From positions 1 through 64,000 of the forward strand of contig CABYFN010000003.1 in NCBI GenBank assembly GCA_902518235.1: DNA of 64,000 nt, in the 5' to 3' direction. The notes under the pieces were generated by a model, which ran no database searches, was not told the DNA's origin, and saw only the letters and a list, made by a program, of their open reading frames with translations. Made by a program: the position numbers and the translations under genes. The stretch is from an uncultured Pelagibacteraceae bacterium. GTDB lineage: Bacteria > Pseudomonadota > Alphaproteobacteria > Pelagibacterales > Pelagibacteraceae. Every line of letters begins with the position of its first letter. The stretch's first letter is position 1. Shown piece after piece: positions 22,794 to 36,849 of the stretch.

Positions 22794-23035
22794 AAACCCC
22801 GTAACTTAATTAGTAAACTAATTAAGCTGCAAGTGCGTAACTTTCGTTAGCATTTATAAATTAGCCCATCACGGCGGAACAATACCGAACGAAAGAACAA
22901 CTTTTAGACACCCGTCGATCCTAATTCACCCCCTTAAGTTGTAAATGGTGGAGGTGGTGGGTACTGCCCCCACGTCCGTAATGGTTATTACGAAATTCGT
23001 TTATCGTCATAGTTGGAAAACCAACACTATTAATA
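22769..23035 (-). ncRNA. ssrA: tmRNA, circularly permuted two-piece type; acceptor RNA 3' CCA ends at 22946, IVS 22934-22945, coding RNA starts at 22933; tag ORF 22822-22851
   Basis: On minus strand: ...CACCTCC-ACCA, 12-nt spacer TTTACAACTTAA, GGGGGTGAATTAGGATCGACGGGT; 7-bp acceptor stem pairs across the spacer; tag GCTAACGAAAGTTACGCACTTGCAGCTTAA = ANESYALAA*. Outer ends approximate. Confidence 0.92.
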
Positions 23036-23069
23036 TAAAACCAAATACAAGAGATTCAATAATTTATTC

Positions 23070-24017
23070 ATGAAACTTACAAAAGAACAAATAAACGACA
23101 TAAAAGATCAACAATCCCAAGAGAATGTTACCAAAAGAGTTACTGCTCCTGAATTAGAAAAAGTATTATATGAAGCGATGCCAGCTTTAGATCATGGCTT
23201 CGTAAGAGTTATTGACTATATGGGAGATGATACCTCAATTGTTCAGTCTGCAAGAGTTTCTTATGGCAAAGGAACTAAACAGGTTTCAACAGATAGCGGT
23301 CTAATAAAATATCTAATGCGTCATTGGCATAGTACTCCATTTGAAATGTGTGAAATTAAATATCATGTAAAATTACCAATATTTATAGCAAGACAATGGA
23401 TTCGACATCGTACAGCAAATGTTAATGAATACTCCGCAAGATATTCTATTTTAGATAAAGAATTCTATTTACCTGATCCACAAAATTTAGCAGCTCAATC
23501 AATTGCAAACAGACAAGGTAGAGGTGATGTGATTGAGGGAGAACAAGCAAAAGAAGTTTTAGAAATTTTAAAAAATGATGCTGAAAGAACATATGATAAT
23601 TATGAAACTATGCTTAATCAAAAATTTGATGGGTCTACAATTGATGAAAATAAAAAAGGATTAGCTAGGGAGTTAGCTAGAATGAATTTAACTTTAAATA
23701 CATATACGCAGTGGTATTGGAAAACTGATCTTTTAAACTTAATGAATTTTTTAAGATTACGTGCTGACCATCATGCTCAATATGAAATTAGAGTTTATGC
23801 AGATATAATGCTGGATACATTAAAAAGATGGGTTCCAATAACATATGACGCCTTTATGGATTACAGAGTAGGTGGTACAGAAGTCTCTGCTAAAGGAAAA
23901 GTAATTATACAAAAATTATTGAAAGGTGAGGAAATAAATTTAGAACAATCTGGACTTTCAAAAAGAGAATGGAATGAGCTTATGGAAGCTTTTAAAATTA
24001 CAGATAGGATTGTTTAA
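23070..24017 (+). CDS. thyX: FAD-dependent thymidylate synthase
   Basis: [43 protein letters not shown] (ThyX motif RHRxxSxNxxSxR variant). Confidence 0.97.
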   Translation: MKLTKEQINDIKDQQSQENVTKRVTAPELEKVLYEAMPALDHGFVRVIDYMGDDTSIVQSARVSYGKGTKQVSTDSGLIKYLMRHWHSTPFEMCEIKYHVKLPIFIARQWIRHRTANVNEYSARYSILDKEFYLPDPQNLAAQSIANRQGRGDVIEGEQAKEVLEILKNDAERTYDNYETMLNQKFDGSTIDENKKGLARELARMNLTLNTYTQWYWKTDLLNLMNFLRLRADHHAQYEIRVYADIMLDTLKRWVPITYDAFMDYRVGGTEVSAKGKVIIQKLLKGEEINLEQSGLSKREWNELMEAFKITDRIV

Positions 24018-24831
24018 TTTCTTCTGCAAATTTTACATAAATTTTTGTAATTTCGTGATCTGGATCTTTCTCAACAATAGGAAGTCCCATATCACCATAT
24101 TTTCCAACATCAGAGTTTATTGGTATTTGTCCTAAAAATTTCTTCTCAAACTCTTTTGCAGTTCTTTCAACGCCACCTTCTCCAAAAATTGCATATTTTT
24201 TCCCATCATCGCCAGTAAAGTGACTCATATTGTCAATTAATCCAATAATATTAACTTTTAATTTTTCGAACATTCTAATTCCTCTTTTTACATCTTGAAG
24301 AGCTATCTCTTGTGGAGTTGATACTATGATCGCACCATCTACACTAATTTCTTGAGCAAATGTTAATTGAGTATCACCTGTGCCTGGGGGCATATCAACT
24401 ATAATAAAGTCCAAGTCTTTCCAACCAACTTTTTGAGTAAAGGTTTTAATAGCACTAGTTACCATTGGTCCTCTCCAGATCATTGGCGTTTGCTCGTCTG
24501 TTAGAAAACCAATAGACATACATTGAATGTCGTACTTCATTATTGGCTTTAAAGTTTGACCATCACTATCCGGCTTTTCATTTATAGAGAATAGTTTTGG
24601 TAAAGATGGACCATAAATATCAGCATCTAAAATTCCGACTTTGCATCCAATTTTTTTTAAGGCTAAAGCTAAATTTGTCGCAAAAGTAGATTTTCCAACA
24701 CCACCCTTTGCGCTTGAAATAGCTATTGTAAATTTAGTTCCTGGAATTGGGTTTCTTTTGAACGTTTTTGGCTCAGTTTTTGCCTTCATTGTGTCACTAA
24801 GACCTACTTTTTTATCATTCATAAAATACAC
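23998..24831 (-). CDS. mrp: Mrp/ApbC/NBP35 family Fe-S cluster carrier P-loop ATPase
   Basis: [43 protein letters not shown]. Confidence 0.92.
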   Translation of the reverse strand: MYFMNDKKVGLSDTMKAKTEPKTFKRNPIPGTKFTIAISSAKGGVGKSTFATNLALALKKIGCKVGILDADIYGPSLPKLFSINEKPDSDGQTLKPIMKYDIQCMSIGFLTDEQTPMIWRGPMVTSAIKTFTQKVGWKDLDFIIVDMPPGTGDTQLTFAQEISVDGAIIVSTPQEIALQDVKRGIRMFEKLKVNIIGLIDNMSHFTGDDGKKYAIFGEGGVERTAKEFEKKFLGQIPINSDVGKYGDMGLPIVEKDPDHEITKIYVKFAEEIKQSYL

Positions 24832-24853
24832 TTACCTTGTTTTTGAATATAAA

Positions 24854-24871
24854 GACACTATATAGAGTGTC
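24854..24871. promoter_or_regulatory. Near-palindrome GACACT-N6-AGTGTC in the mrp/hflK divergent gap
   Basis: Inverted repeat seen directly, centred between divergent start codons. Confidence 0.35.
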
Positions 24872-24874
24872 ATA

Positions 24875-25975
24875 ATGACGATTTATAAAAATCAAAGTCC
24901 ATGGGGAAGCCCACCAGGTAGTGGTGGAGGAAGTGGTAATGGTGGAGGCTTCAGAAGAGGTCCTACACCTCCTAACTTAGATGAAGCAATTAAAAAATTG
25001 CAGGATACTATAAATAAATTTACTGGAAGTGGTACGGGCGGAAAAAAACCTATTATATTAGGTTTAATCATTTTAGTTGTAATTTGGGCATTAAGTGGTT
25101 TGTACAGAGTTTTACCTGATGAGCAGGGCGTGGTCTTAAGATTTGGAAAGTTTACAAATACTACTCAACCAGGATTAAATTATCATCTGCCATTCCCAAT
25201 TGAAAGTGTGATAACTCCTAAGGTTACTAAAGTTAACAGAATGGATATTGGTTTTAGATCAGAGAGAGATAGTGGATTTGGCCAAGGTGGCGGTGTAGCT
25301 GATGTACCTGAGGAAAGCTTGATGTTAACAGGTGATGAAAATATTGTTAACATAGACTTTTCAGTATTTTGGGTAATAAAAGATGCTGGTAACTTTCTTT
25401 TTAAAATTCAAGATCCAGAGGGTACAGTAAAAGCAGCAGCAGAAACTGCTATGAGAGAAGTTATAGCAAGATCGGATATTCAGCCAATTCTTACAGAAGG
25501 AAGAGCGGTTATTGAAAGAGATACTCAAGATATTATTCAAGGAATACTTGATGAATATGAAAGTGGAGTACTAATTACACAAGTTCAAACTCAAAAAGCT
25601 GACCCACCTGACCAAGTTATTGATGCTTTTAGAGATGTACAGGCTGCAAGAGCTGATATGGAGAGGTCAAAAAATGAGGCAGAAGCTTACGCTAATGATG
25701 TAATACCAAGAGCAAGAGGAGAAGCTGCAAAAATTTTACAAGCAGCGGAAGCTTATAAAAAAGAAGTAGTTGCAAAGGCAGAAGGTGAAGCAAGTAGATT
25801 CCTTTCCATATATACTGAATACGATAAAGCAAAAGAGGTCACACAGGAAAGAATGTATTTGGAGACAATGGAGCAAGTTCTTGCTGATATAAACAAAATT
25901 ATAATTGATAAAGATTCGGGATCTGGTGTAGTTCCTTATCTACCATTACAAGAATTAAAATCAGGTACAAATTAA
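24875..25975 (+). CDS. hflK: HflK, modulator of FtsH protease (SPFH domain)
   Basis: Gly-rich N-term, single TM, SPFH domain, paired with hflC. Confidence 0.94.
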   Translation: MTIYKNQSPWGSPPGSGGGSGNGGGFRRGPTPPNLDEAIKKLQDTINKFTGSGTGGKKPIILGLIILVVIWALSGLYRVLPDEQGVVLRFGKFTNTTQPGLNYHLPFPIESVITPKVTKVNRMDIGFRSERDSGFGQGGGVADVPEESLMLTGDENIVNIDFSVFWVIKDAGNFLFKIQDPEGTVKAAAETAMREVIARSDIQPILTEGRAVIERDTQDIIQGILDEYESGVLITQVQTQKADPPDQVIDAFRDVQAARADMERSKNEAEAYANDVIPRARGEAAKILQAAEAYKKEVVAKAEGEASRFLSIYTEYDKAKEVTQERMYLETMEQVLADINKIIIDKDSGSGVVPYLPLQELKSGTN

Positions 25976-26835
25976 TGAAAGCTGGAAAATTTATATTACC
26001 GATAATTATATTAATAGGAGCAACTCTATTCTTTTCAATATTTATTGTTAAAGAGGTAAATCAAGCTATTGTTCTTCAGTTTGGTGATCCAAAGAGAATT
26101 ATTTTAAAGCCAGGATTAAATTTTAAACTTCCATTTATTCAAAATGTAGTTTTTTTAGATAAAAGGGTGTTAAATTTAGATACTCCACCTGAAGAAGTTA
26201 TTGCATCTGATCAAAAACGTCTAATCGTTGATGCTTTTGCTAGATTTCAAATTATTGATCCACTAAAATTCTATATTTCTGTTGGAAATGAAAGAGTTGC
26301 AAGATCAAGATTAGCAACGATTATCAATTCAAGAATAAGAAACGTGCTAGGTCAACAAAAACTACAAACTTTACTATCTGAAGATAGATCTAAACAAATG
26401 GCACTTATTCAACAAGGTGTAAATAATGAAGCAGAAAATTTTGGAATAAAGATTGTTGATGTAAGAATAAAAAGAGCTGATTTACCTCAAGCAAACAGTG
26501 ATGCAATCTTTAGAAGAATGCAAACTGAAAGGGAGAGAGAGGCTAAGGAATTTAGAGCAAAAGGTGCAGAGATGGCAGTTACTATAACATCAACAGCAGA
26601 TAAAGAAGTTACAGTGATATTAGCTGAGGCAGAAAAAAAATCCGAAATTATGAAAGGTGAAGGAGATGGCCTTAAAAATAAAATTTTTGCTGATGCATTT
26701 GGACAAGACCCAGAATTTTTTGGATTTTATCGAGCAATGCAAGCTTATCAAAAAGCTTTAATTGGAGGAGAAACTTCAATGATTTTATCCCCAGATAGCG
26801 AATTCTTTAAATTTTTTGGAAATAAAAAAAAATAA
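25975..26835 (+). CDS. hflC: HflC, modulator of FtsH protease (SPFH domain)
   Basis: N-term TM, VKEVNQAIVLQFGDPKRIILKPGLNFKLPF; adjacent to hflK. Confidence 0.94.
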   Translation: MKAGKFILPIIILIGATLFFSIFIVKEVNQAIVLQFGDPKRIILKPGLNFKLPFIQNVVFLDKRVLNLDTPPEEVIASDQKRLIVDAFARFQIIDPLKFYISVGNERVARSRLATIINSRIRNVLGQQKLQTLLSEDRSKQMALIQQGVNNEAENFGIKIVDVRIKRADLPQANSDAIFRRMQTEREREAKEFRAKGAEMAVTITSTADKEVTVILAEAEKKSEIMKGEGDGLKNKIFADAFGQDPEFFGFYRAMQAYQKALIGGETSMILSPDSEFFKFFGNKKK

Positions 26836-26852
26836 ACAATTTTTAAATTAAG

Positions 26853-27038
26853 ATGAAAGAATTGATCATAGCTTTTGGTCTTTTCTTGTTTATTGAAGGT
26901 GTATTATATGCCTTATTTCCATCAAAAATGAAAAATATGTTAAAAAAACTTGATGCAGTTGCAGACAAACAGCTAAGAATAGGTGGGCTAATATTTGCAA
27001 TTATAGGATTTATAATTATTTGGTATTTAAAAGTATGA
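26853..27038 (+). CDS. DUF2065 (YjeT-like) small membrane protein
   Basis: 61 aa, two TM segments, ALFPSKMKNMLKKLD; hflKC-DUF2065 order. Confidence 0.8.
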   Translation: MKELIIAFGLFLFIEGVLYALFPSKMKNMLKKLDAVADKQLRIGGLIFAIIGFIIIWYLKV

Positions 27039-28432
27039 AGAACTTAATTAAAATTTTATCAATAATAATAATTTCAGTAAATTATTTTACAATTTCTAAA
27101 GCTCAAGAAATTCCATTATCATTTGCAGATTTGGCAGAAAGATTAATGCCATCGGTTGTAAATATTTCAACTACCACAACCGTGACAACAAAATCAAACC
27201 CTTTACCATTTGAATTTCCTCCAGGTTCACCATTTGAAGATATGTTTGGTTCTCCTCAACAAAGACAAACTAGTGCACTAGGATCAGGTTTTATAATTGA
27301 TGAAGATGGAATTGTAATAACAAACAACCATGTTATTCAAGGAGCATCAGATATATTTGTTAGAGTCAATGGAGACGAAGATTATAAAGCAGAAGTACTT
27401 GGTGCTGACGCAGGTATGGATATTGCCGTATTAAAAATTGATTCAGATAAAAAATTTAAGCCAGTAAAATTTGGAAACTCAGACAAATCAAGAATTGGTG
27501 ATTGGGTTATAGCGATAGGTAATCCTTTTGGACTTGGTGGAACTGTAACAGCAGGAATAATTTCTGCTAGAAATAGAAGTATAGGATTATCAAGATATGA
27601 AGATTATATCCAGACTGATGCTTCAATAAACCAAGGAAATTCAGGAGGCCCATTATTTAATATGAACGGAGATGTAATTGGAATTAATACAGCTATACTT
27701 GGCCAATCTGGTTCAATTGGAATAGGTTTTGCAATACCATCTAATAGTGCTCAAAAAGTAATTGATCAATTAATTGAATTTGGAGAGACAAAAAGAGGAT
27801 GGCTTGGAGTTAGAATTCAATTAGTAGATCAAGGAATAGCAGATGCAGAAAAGCTCGACAAACCTAGAGGTGCTTTAGTTGCAAGTGTTGCAGATAACAG
27901 TCCATCTGACAAAGGAGGGATTAAACCTGGCGATATAATTTTAGAGTTTGATGGAAGACCTATTAATGAAATGAAGGAACTACCTAAAATAGTTGCTGAA
28001 ACTGATGTCGGAAAAAAAGTAGTGGTTAAAGTTTGGAGAAATAAACGAGAAATTACAAAAGAAATAATTCTTGGAAGATTAGAAACCTCCGAGGATTTTA
28101 AAGCACAAAAACCAGTAATTGAAAAACCGAAAGTAAAGAGAATCGAAGGTTTGAAAATAGATGTTCGTTTATTAAGTAAAGATGATATTGAGGTAAGAAA
28201 TCTTCCAAAAGGAACAAGTGGAGTAGTCATCACTAAAATAGATAAAGATAGCCCTATAAACTATTTACAAGTTAATAATGTTATTGTTGAAGCAAATAGA
28301 AAAAAAATTAACACAATAGGTGATCTTGATAATATGGTAAAATTGAAGTTAAGAAGTGATGAAAATAACTTGCTAATTGCAATTTATAATAACCAAAATC
28401 AAAGAACATATATTGGTGTTAAATTAAAATAA
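27035..28432 (+). CDS. degP: Periplasmic Do/DegP-like serine protease with PDZ domains
   Basis: Signal peptide; NNHVI, GNSGGPLFN catalytic Ser motif; two PDZ-like regions. Confidence 0.95.
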   Translation: MKNLIKILSIIIISVNYFTISKAQEIPLSFADLAERLMPSVVNISTTTTVTTKSNPLPFEFPPGSPFEDMFGSPQQRQTSALGSGFIIDEDGIVITNNHVIQGASDIFVRVNGDEDYKAEVLGADAGMDIAVLKIDSDKKFKPVKFGNSDKSRIGDWVIAIGNPFGLGGTVTAGIISARNRSIGLSRYEDYIQTDASINQGNSGGPLFNMNGDVIGINTAILGQSGSIGIGFAIPSNSAQKVIDQLIEFGETKRGWLGVRIQLVDQGIADAEKLDKPRGALVASVADNSPSDKGGIKPGDIILEFDGRPINEMKELPKIVAETDVGKKVVVKVWRNKREITKEIILGRLETSEDFKAQKPVIEKPKVKRIEGLKIDVRLLSKDDIEVRNLPKGTSGVVITKIDKDSPINYLQVNNVIVEANRKKINTIGDLDNMVKLKLRSDENNLLIAIYNNQNQRTYIGVKLK

Positions 28433-28437
28433 TAAAA

Positions 28438-29346
28438 ATGGACCTAAAGTCCAAAATAATATTAATCTCAGGTCCAACGGCATCAGGTAAGTCTAAAGCT
28501 GCATTGAAAATTGCTAAAAAGTTAAATGGAGAAATTATTAATGCAGATAGCATGCAGGTATATAAAGAATTAAATATACTAACTGCTAGACCTTCAAAAA
28601 CCGATTTAAATAAAATTGATCACCATCTATATGGTTTTAGAAGTGTTAGAAAAGAATTTTCTTCAGGTGAGTGGTTAAAATTAGCAAAAAAGAATATTAA
28701 AAAAATTAGAAACAAAAATAAAATACCAATTTTTGTTGGTGGTACTGGTCTTTATTTCAAAGCTCTGACTCATGGATTAGTTAAAATTCCAAAAATACCG
28801 ATTTCTATTCGTAATAGAATAAGACGAATTCAAAATAATTTAGGCCAAAAAAAATTTTATTTAAAACTCTTAAAAATTGATCCATTAGTAAAAAATAGAA
28901 TTGACCCGACTGATGTGCAAAGATCAATCAGAGCTTATGAGGTTATTTCGATTTCAAAGAAATCAATTTTTGAATGGTATAAGCAAACAAAACCATCTTT
29001 TAAGAAAGATCAATTTATAAAAATTTATGTTGATTATCCCAAAGATGAATTAATTAATAAAATTTCCAAAAGAGTAGATCAAATGATGAAAGATGGAGCT
29101 ATTAAAGAAGTTAAGAATTTTTTAAAGATTAATTTGAAGAGTGATAGCAACATTTTCAAGGTTATAGGAATAAGAGAGATTAAAGAATTTATTGATAAAA
29201 AAACTTCTATGCATCATTTAAAACTAAATATTGTTATAAAAACTAGACAATACGCTAAAAGACAGAGAACTTGGTCTAGAGGTCAAATGAGTGATTGGCA
29301 AAAATTTGATGCTGAGGCTCTGTCAAAATTTATAAAAAAATTATAA
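28438..29346 (+). CDS. miaA: tRNA dimethylallyltransferase
   Basis: ISGPTASGKSKAALKIA, NADSMQVYKELNILTARPS, TRQYAKRQRTW. Confidence 0.96.
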   Translation: MDLKSKIILISGPTASGKSKAALKIAKKLNGEIINADSMQVYKELNILTARPSKTDLNKIDHHLYGFRSVRKEFSSGEWLKLAKKNIKKIRNKNKIPIFVGGTGLYFKALTHGLVKIPKIPISIRNRIRRIQNNLGQKKFYLKLLKIDPLVKNRIDPTDVQRSIRAYEVISISKKSIFEWYKQTKPSFKKDQFIKIYVDYPKDELINKISKRVDQMMKDGAIKEVKNFLKINLKSDSNIFKVIGIREIKEFIDKKTSMHHLKLNIVIKTRQYAKRQRTWSRGQMSDWQKFDAEALSKFIKKL

Positions 29347-29399
29347 ATAATCATCACAATAACTTGACCAATGAGTACAACTTCAGCTAGATTGGCTGA

Positions 29400-31166
29400 A
29401 TGCCAAAATTATATTCAGGAGCTGAGATAGTATTCAAATGTTTGGAAGATCAAAATGTTAGCCACATATTTGGTTATCCTGGGGGAGCTGTTCTTCCAAT
29501 TTATGATGAATTAAAAAATTTTAACTCTGTAAAACATATTCTTGTTAGGCATGAGCAGGGTGCAGGACATGCCGCTGAAGGTTATGCAAGATCAACTGGT
29601 AAACCGGGTGTCTTGTTAGTCACTTCAGGTCCTGGAGCAACCAATGCTGTTACTGCCCTAACAGATGCTTACATGGACTCAGTCCCGTTAGTTTGCATAA
29701 CTGGACAAGTTCCAACTCACTTAATTGGTACAGATGCATTTCAAGAATGTGACACAACAGGAATTACTAGACCCTGTACTAAACATAACTGGTTAGTAAA
29801 AGATGTTAATGATTTAGCTGAGGTAATGCACAAAGCTTTTGAAGTTGCAACTACTGGAAGGCCAGGACCTGTTTTAGTTGATATTCCAAAAGATATACAA
29901 TTTCAAAAAGCTAAATATAAAAGTTATAAAAATAAAAAAAAATTTAATGGTAAATCTCATGACAACTATTCACAAAAAAATATTGATGAATTAATTAATT
30001 TAATTCGAAAAGCAAAAAAACCGATTTTTTATACAGGAGGTGGAGTAATAAATTCAGGAACAAAAGCAAGTGAACTTTTAAGAGAACTTGTGTATGCAAC
30101 TGGTTTTCCAATAACATCAACTTTACAGGGTCTTGGTTGTTTCCCTGCTGATGATAATCAGTTTTTAGGAATGTTGGGTATGCATGGAACTTACGAAGCA
30201 AATAACGCCATGTATTCATGTGACTTAATGATAAATGTTGGTGCGAGGTTTGACGATAGAATTACTGGTAAGATTGATGAGTTCTCTCCTAAGTCTAAAA
30301 AAGTTCATATTGACATAGATCCATCATCAATAAATAAAAATGTAAAAGTAGATTTAGCAATTGTTGGAGATATTAAGTCAGTTTTAACATCAACACTAAA
30401 AACTTTTAAAAAATCTAAAAATAATTTTTCTAAATCAAACAAACATCAAATATCAAATTGGTGGGAACAAATTCAGAAATGGAGATCTAAAAGATCATTA
30501 GACTACATTGGTAGTGAAGAAACTATTAAACCTCAATATGCGATTGAAAGATTGTATGAACTTACTAAAGATAAAGATACTTATATAACAACTGAAGTAG
30601 GCCAACATCAAATGTGGGCTGCTCAACACTACAAGTTCAATAAACCAAATAGATGGATGACTTCTGGAGGTCTTGGTACGATGGGATATGGATTACCAGC
30701 AGCAGTTGGAGTCCAAATTGCTCATCCTAAGAAATTAGTAATTGATATTGCTGGTGAGGCATCTGTTTTGATGACTATGCAAGAAATGTCAACTGCAGTT
30801 CAGTACAATTTGCCTATAAAAATATTTATTTTGAATAATGAGTACATGGGAATGGTGAGACAATGGCAGGAATTACTACATGATAAAAATTATTCAGAAA
30901 GTTATACAGCTGCGTTGCCAGATTTTGTTAAAATGGCAGAAGCATATGGGTGTGTTGGCATAAGAGCAAAAACACCAGAGGAGTTAGATGATAAGATCAT
31001 TGAAATGTTAAACACAGATCGTCCAGTTATATTTGATTGTCTTGTAGACAAACAAGAAAACTGCTTTCCAATGATACCATCTGGCAAACCTCATAATCAA
31101 ATGTTACTTGGTCCTAAAGACCAAAAAGAGAAAAAGATTACAGGAAAGGGTAGAACACTGGTTTAA
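29400..31166 (+). CDS. ilvB: Acetolactate synthase large subunit
   Basis: FGYPGGAVLPIYDEL, RHEQGAGHAAEGYARSTGKPGV, TPP-binding GEASVLMTMQEMSTA.. NNEYMGMVRQWQ. Confidence 0.96.
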   Translation: MPKLYSGAEIVFKCLEDQNVSHIFGYPGGAVLPIYDELKNFNSVKHILVRHEQGAGHAAEGYARSTGKPGVLLVTSGPGATNAVTALTDAYMDSVPLVCITGQVPTHLIGTDAFQECDTTGITRPCTKHNWLVKDVNDLAEVMHKAFEVATTGRPGPVLVDIPKDIQFQKAKYKSYKNKKKFNGKSHDNYSQKNIDELINLIRKAKKPIFYTGGGVINSGTKASELLRELVYATGFPITSTLQGLGCFPADDNQFLGMLGMHGTYEANNAMYSCDLMINVGARFDDRITGKIDEFSPKSKKVHIDIDPSSINKNVKVDLAIVGDIKSVLTSTLKTFKKSKNNFSKSNKHQISNWWEQIQKWRSKRSLDYIGSEETIKPQYAIERLYELTKDKDTYITTEVGQHQMWAAQHYKFNKPNRWMTSGGLGTMGYGLPAAVGVQIAHPKKLVIDIAGEASVLMTMQEMSTAVQYNLPIKIFILNNEYMGMVRQWQELLHDKNYSESYTAALPDFVKMAEAYGCVGIRAKTPEELDDKIIEMLNTDRPVIFDCLVDKQENCFPMIPSGKPHNQMLLGPKDQKEKKITGKGRTLV

Positions 31167-31714
31167 TGGCAAACTCAAAATCAGCATATAGTTCTGCAGG
31201 AAAAAAACAGAAGCTTGATACACATATTATAGTTGTATGGGTAGATAATGAGGCTGGTGTTTTAGCCCGTGTAGTTGGATTATTTTCTGGAAGAGGTTAC
31301 AATATTGAGTCTTTAGCAGTGGCAGAAGTTGATCAGAAACAAAATATTTCTAGAATAACAATTGTTACTACAGGTACCCCTCAAGTTGTAGATCAGATTA
31401 AACTTCAATTAAAAAAATTAGTTCCAGTCCATAAAGTTGCAGATTTTAAAAGAGAAGATAAAAATGTTATTTTTAAAGAAATGGCATTATTTAAGTTTGT
31501 TGCGAACAATGGTAAATTAAATAAAGCTTTTGAAGCTTGCAAAAATTTTAATCCAGTAATATTAGATAAAACAAACAAATCAAATGTTATACAAATTACA
31601 GCCTTAAGAAGAGAAATAGATAGTATGTCAAAAAATTTAAAAAAATTTGGTTTGGTGAGTGTTTCAAGAACAGGTGCAGTTGCTATGACTAGAGGGTCAG
31701 AAATATTTAAATAA
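31166..31714 (+). CDS. ilvH: Acetolactate synthase small subunit
   Basis: ACT domain: VDNEAGVLARVVGLFSGRGYNIESLAV. Confidence 0.96.
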   Translation: MANSKSAYSSAGKKQKLDTHIIVVWVDNEAGVLARVVGLFSGRGYNIESLAVAEVDQKQNISRITIVTTGTPQVVDQIKLQLKKLVPVHKVADFKREDKNVIFKEMALFKFVANNGKLNKAFEACKNFNPVILDKTNKSNVIQITALRREIDSMSKNLKKFGLVSVSRTGAVAMTRGSEIFK

Positions 31715-31725
31715 ATAAAAATTAA

Positions 31726-32760
<1,035 letters not shown>

Positions 32761-32780
32761 ATAAATAATTGTTTTATTTG

Positions 32781-32803
32781 GGCTAAAATAGCCATTTTAT
32801 TTT
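32781..32803 (+). terminator. Possible weak intrinsic terminator after ilvC
   Basis: GGCTA-AAA-TAGCC stem followed by ATTTTATTTT. Confidence 0.45.
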
Positions 32804-32850
32804 GCAATCTGAGCGTGAGCATGTATGATATGGATGCTTATAATAATTAA

Positions 32851-35474
<2,624 letters not shown>

Positions 35475-35479
35475 TCAAA

Positions 35480-36322
35480 ATGTCTAAAGAAATGGGCAGA
35501 GATGATTTGGTTATATCTGCTCGTTCAATTTTTTTAAATAAAGGTAATAGACAAAAATTTTCACTTTTTACTTTAATTATAGTATCCATAATTGTTTTAT
35601 CATTAGAATATTTTAAAACAGGACCTATTAATCAATTTAGGTCAGTTACAAAAGATATTGTTTTTAAAACATCGTATTTTATATCATTGCCATTTTCATC
35701 AATGAAAAATGCCTATTATGGTGTTAATGATTATTTAAAAATACATGAAGAAAACAAAAAACTTAAGAATATAAATTTAAATATTGAAGAATTAAAATTT
35801 GAAAATCAATTTTTAAAAGAGGAAAATATAAGGCTTAATGCACTGATTGAAGAAAAAAACCTCTTTTCAGATAATTATCATCTAACTAAAATTTTACTAG
35901 ATCAGAAGAGCCCATATTTAAGGTCAATTTTGGTTAACAAAGGTTTTCAACATGGCATTAAATTAGGGTCAGCTGTGAGAAGTGGACCGTATTTTATAGG
36001 AAAAGTTGTTGGAGTTAATTACTTAACCTCCAGAGTTTTGTTAATAAATGATCTTAATAGTAAGATACCAATAATAATTGAACCTGATGGTATTAGCGCG
36101 ATAGTTTCAGGGAATGGAAGTAAATATAATGGTAACATTGAGTATCTGCCTGAAAAAAATCAAGTTGAGGAGGGTCATATTGTTTATACTTCAGGAGTTG
36201 ACGGAATAATTTCCCCTGGAATACCCATAGGCAAAATAACTATTATAGACTCCAAAAAATCTGTAAAATTTTTTGCAGATTTTGATCAAATTAAATATGT
36301 TAAGGTTTATTTTAAAAAGTGA
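35480..36322 (+). CDS. mreC: Rod shape-determining protein MreC
   Basis: N-term TM, coiled coil, GSAVRSGPYFIGKVVGV; follows mreB. Confidence 0.92.
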   Translation: MSKEMGRDDLVISARSIFLNKGNRQKFSLFTLIIVSIIVLSLEYFKTGPINQFRSVTKDIVFKTSYFISLPFSSMKNAYYGVNDYLKIHEENKKLKNINLNIEELKFENQFLKEENIRLNALIEEKNLFSDNYHLTKILLDQKSPYLRSILVNKGFQHGIKLGSAVRSGPYFIGKVVGVNYLTSRVLLINDLNSKIPIIIEPDGISAIVSGNGSKYNGNIEYLPEKNQVEEGHIVYTSGVDGIISPGIPIGKITIIDSKKSVKFFADFDQIKYVKVYFKK

Positions 36323-36849
36323 GTTTATTTGCTAACAGAATTTATTCTAAGACAATTACAAGTTTACCCACTTTAATTTTATTTTTAGTCGTAATTTTAG
36401 GTTTAAATATTAATATTATTTATAAAAATTATGATTTTATCGTAAATTTTAGCTACATAATTGTATTCTTCTGGAGTTTAAAAAAACCAGAGCATCTAGG
36501 TTATGGATTAATTTTTTTTGCAGGTGTTATAAATGATGTAGTTCAAAGTTTGCCAATTGGAATATCTTCCCTAGATTATTTATTATTATCTGCGATTGGA
36601 GCATTTATAAGAAATAGGTCGATCATATACAATTTTATTTATGATTGGATATCATTTTTAATTGCAATTTTAATTGTAGGATCAGTAAATTATATTATAT
36701 TAATAACAATATTTAAAATTCCAATTGTCTATGAAAGTTTAATATTGGGTTTATTCGTTACATTTTTAATTTACCCTATATTTTTCAAAATATTTGTTTG
36801 GATAGATAATATGGTGTTAGTTAGAGAGAATGATCAAAAAAACAGGTAA
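36319..36849 (+). CDS. mreD: Rod shape-determining protein MreD-like membrane protein
   Basis: Position between mreC and mrdA; multi-TM, 176 aa. Confidence 0.78.
   Translation: MSLFANRIYSKTITSLPTLILFLVVILGLNINIIYKNYDFIVNFSYIIVFFWSLKKPEHLGYGLIFFAGVINDVVQSLPIGISSLDYLLLSAIGAFIRNRSIIYNFIYDWISFLIAILIVGSVNYIILITIFKIPIVYESLILGLFVTFLIYPIFFKIFVWIDNMVLVRENDQKNR

Noticed and set aside
29371-29430. Short ORF MSTTSARLAECQNYIQELR* overlapping the ilvB start as a possible attenuation leader peptide
   Set aside because: No run of Ile/Leu/Val codons and no obvious terminator/antiterminator pair; probably coincidental.
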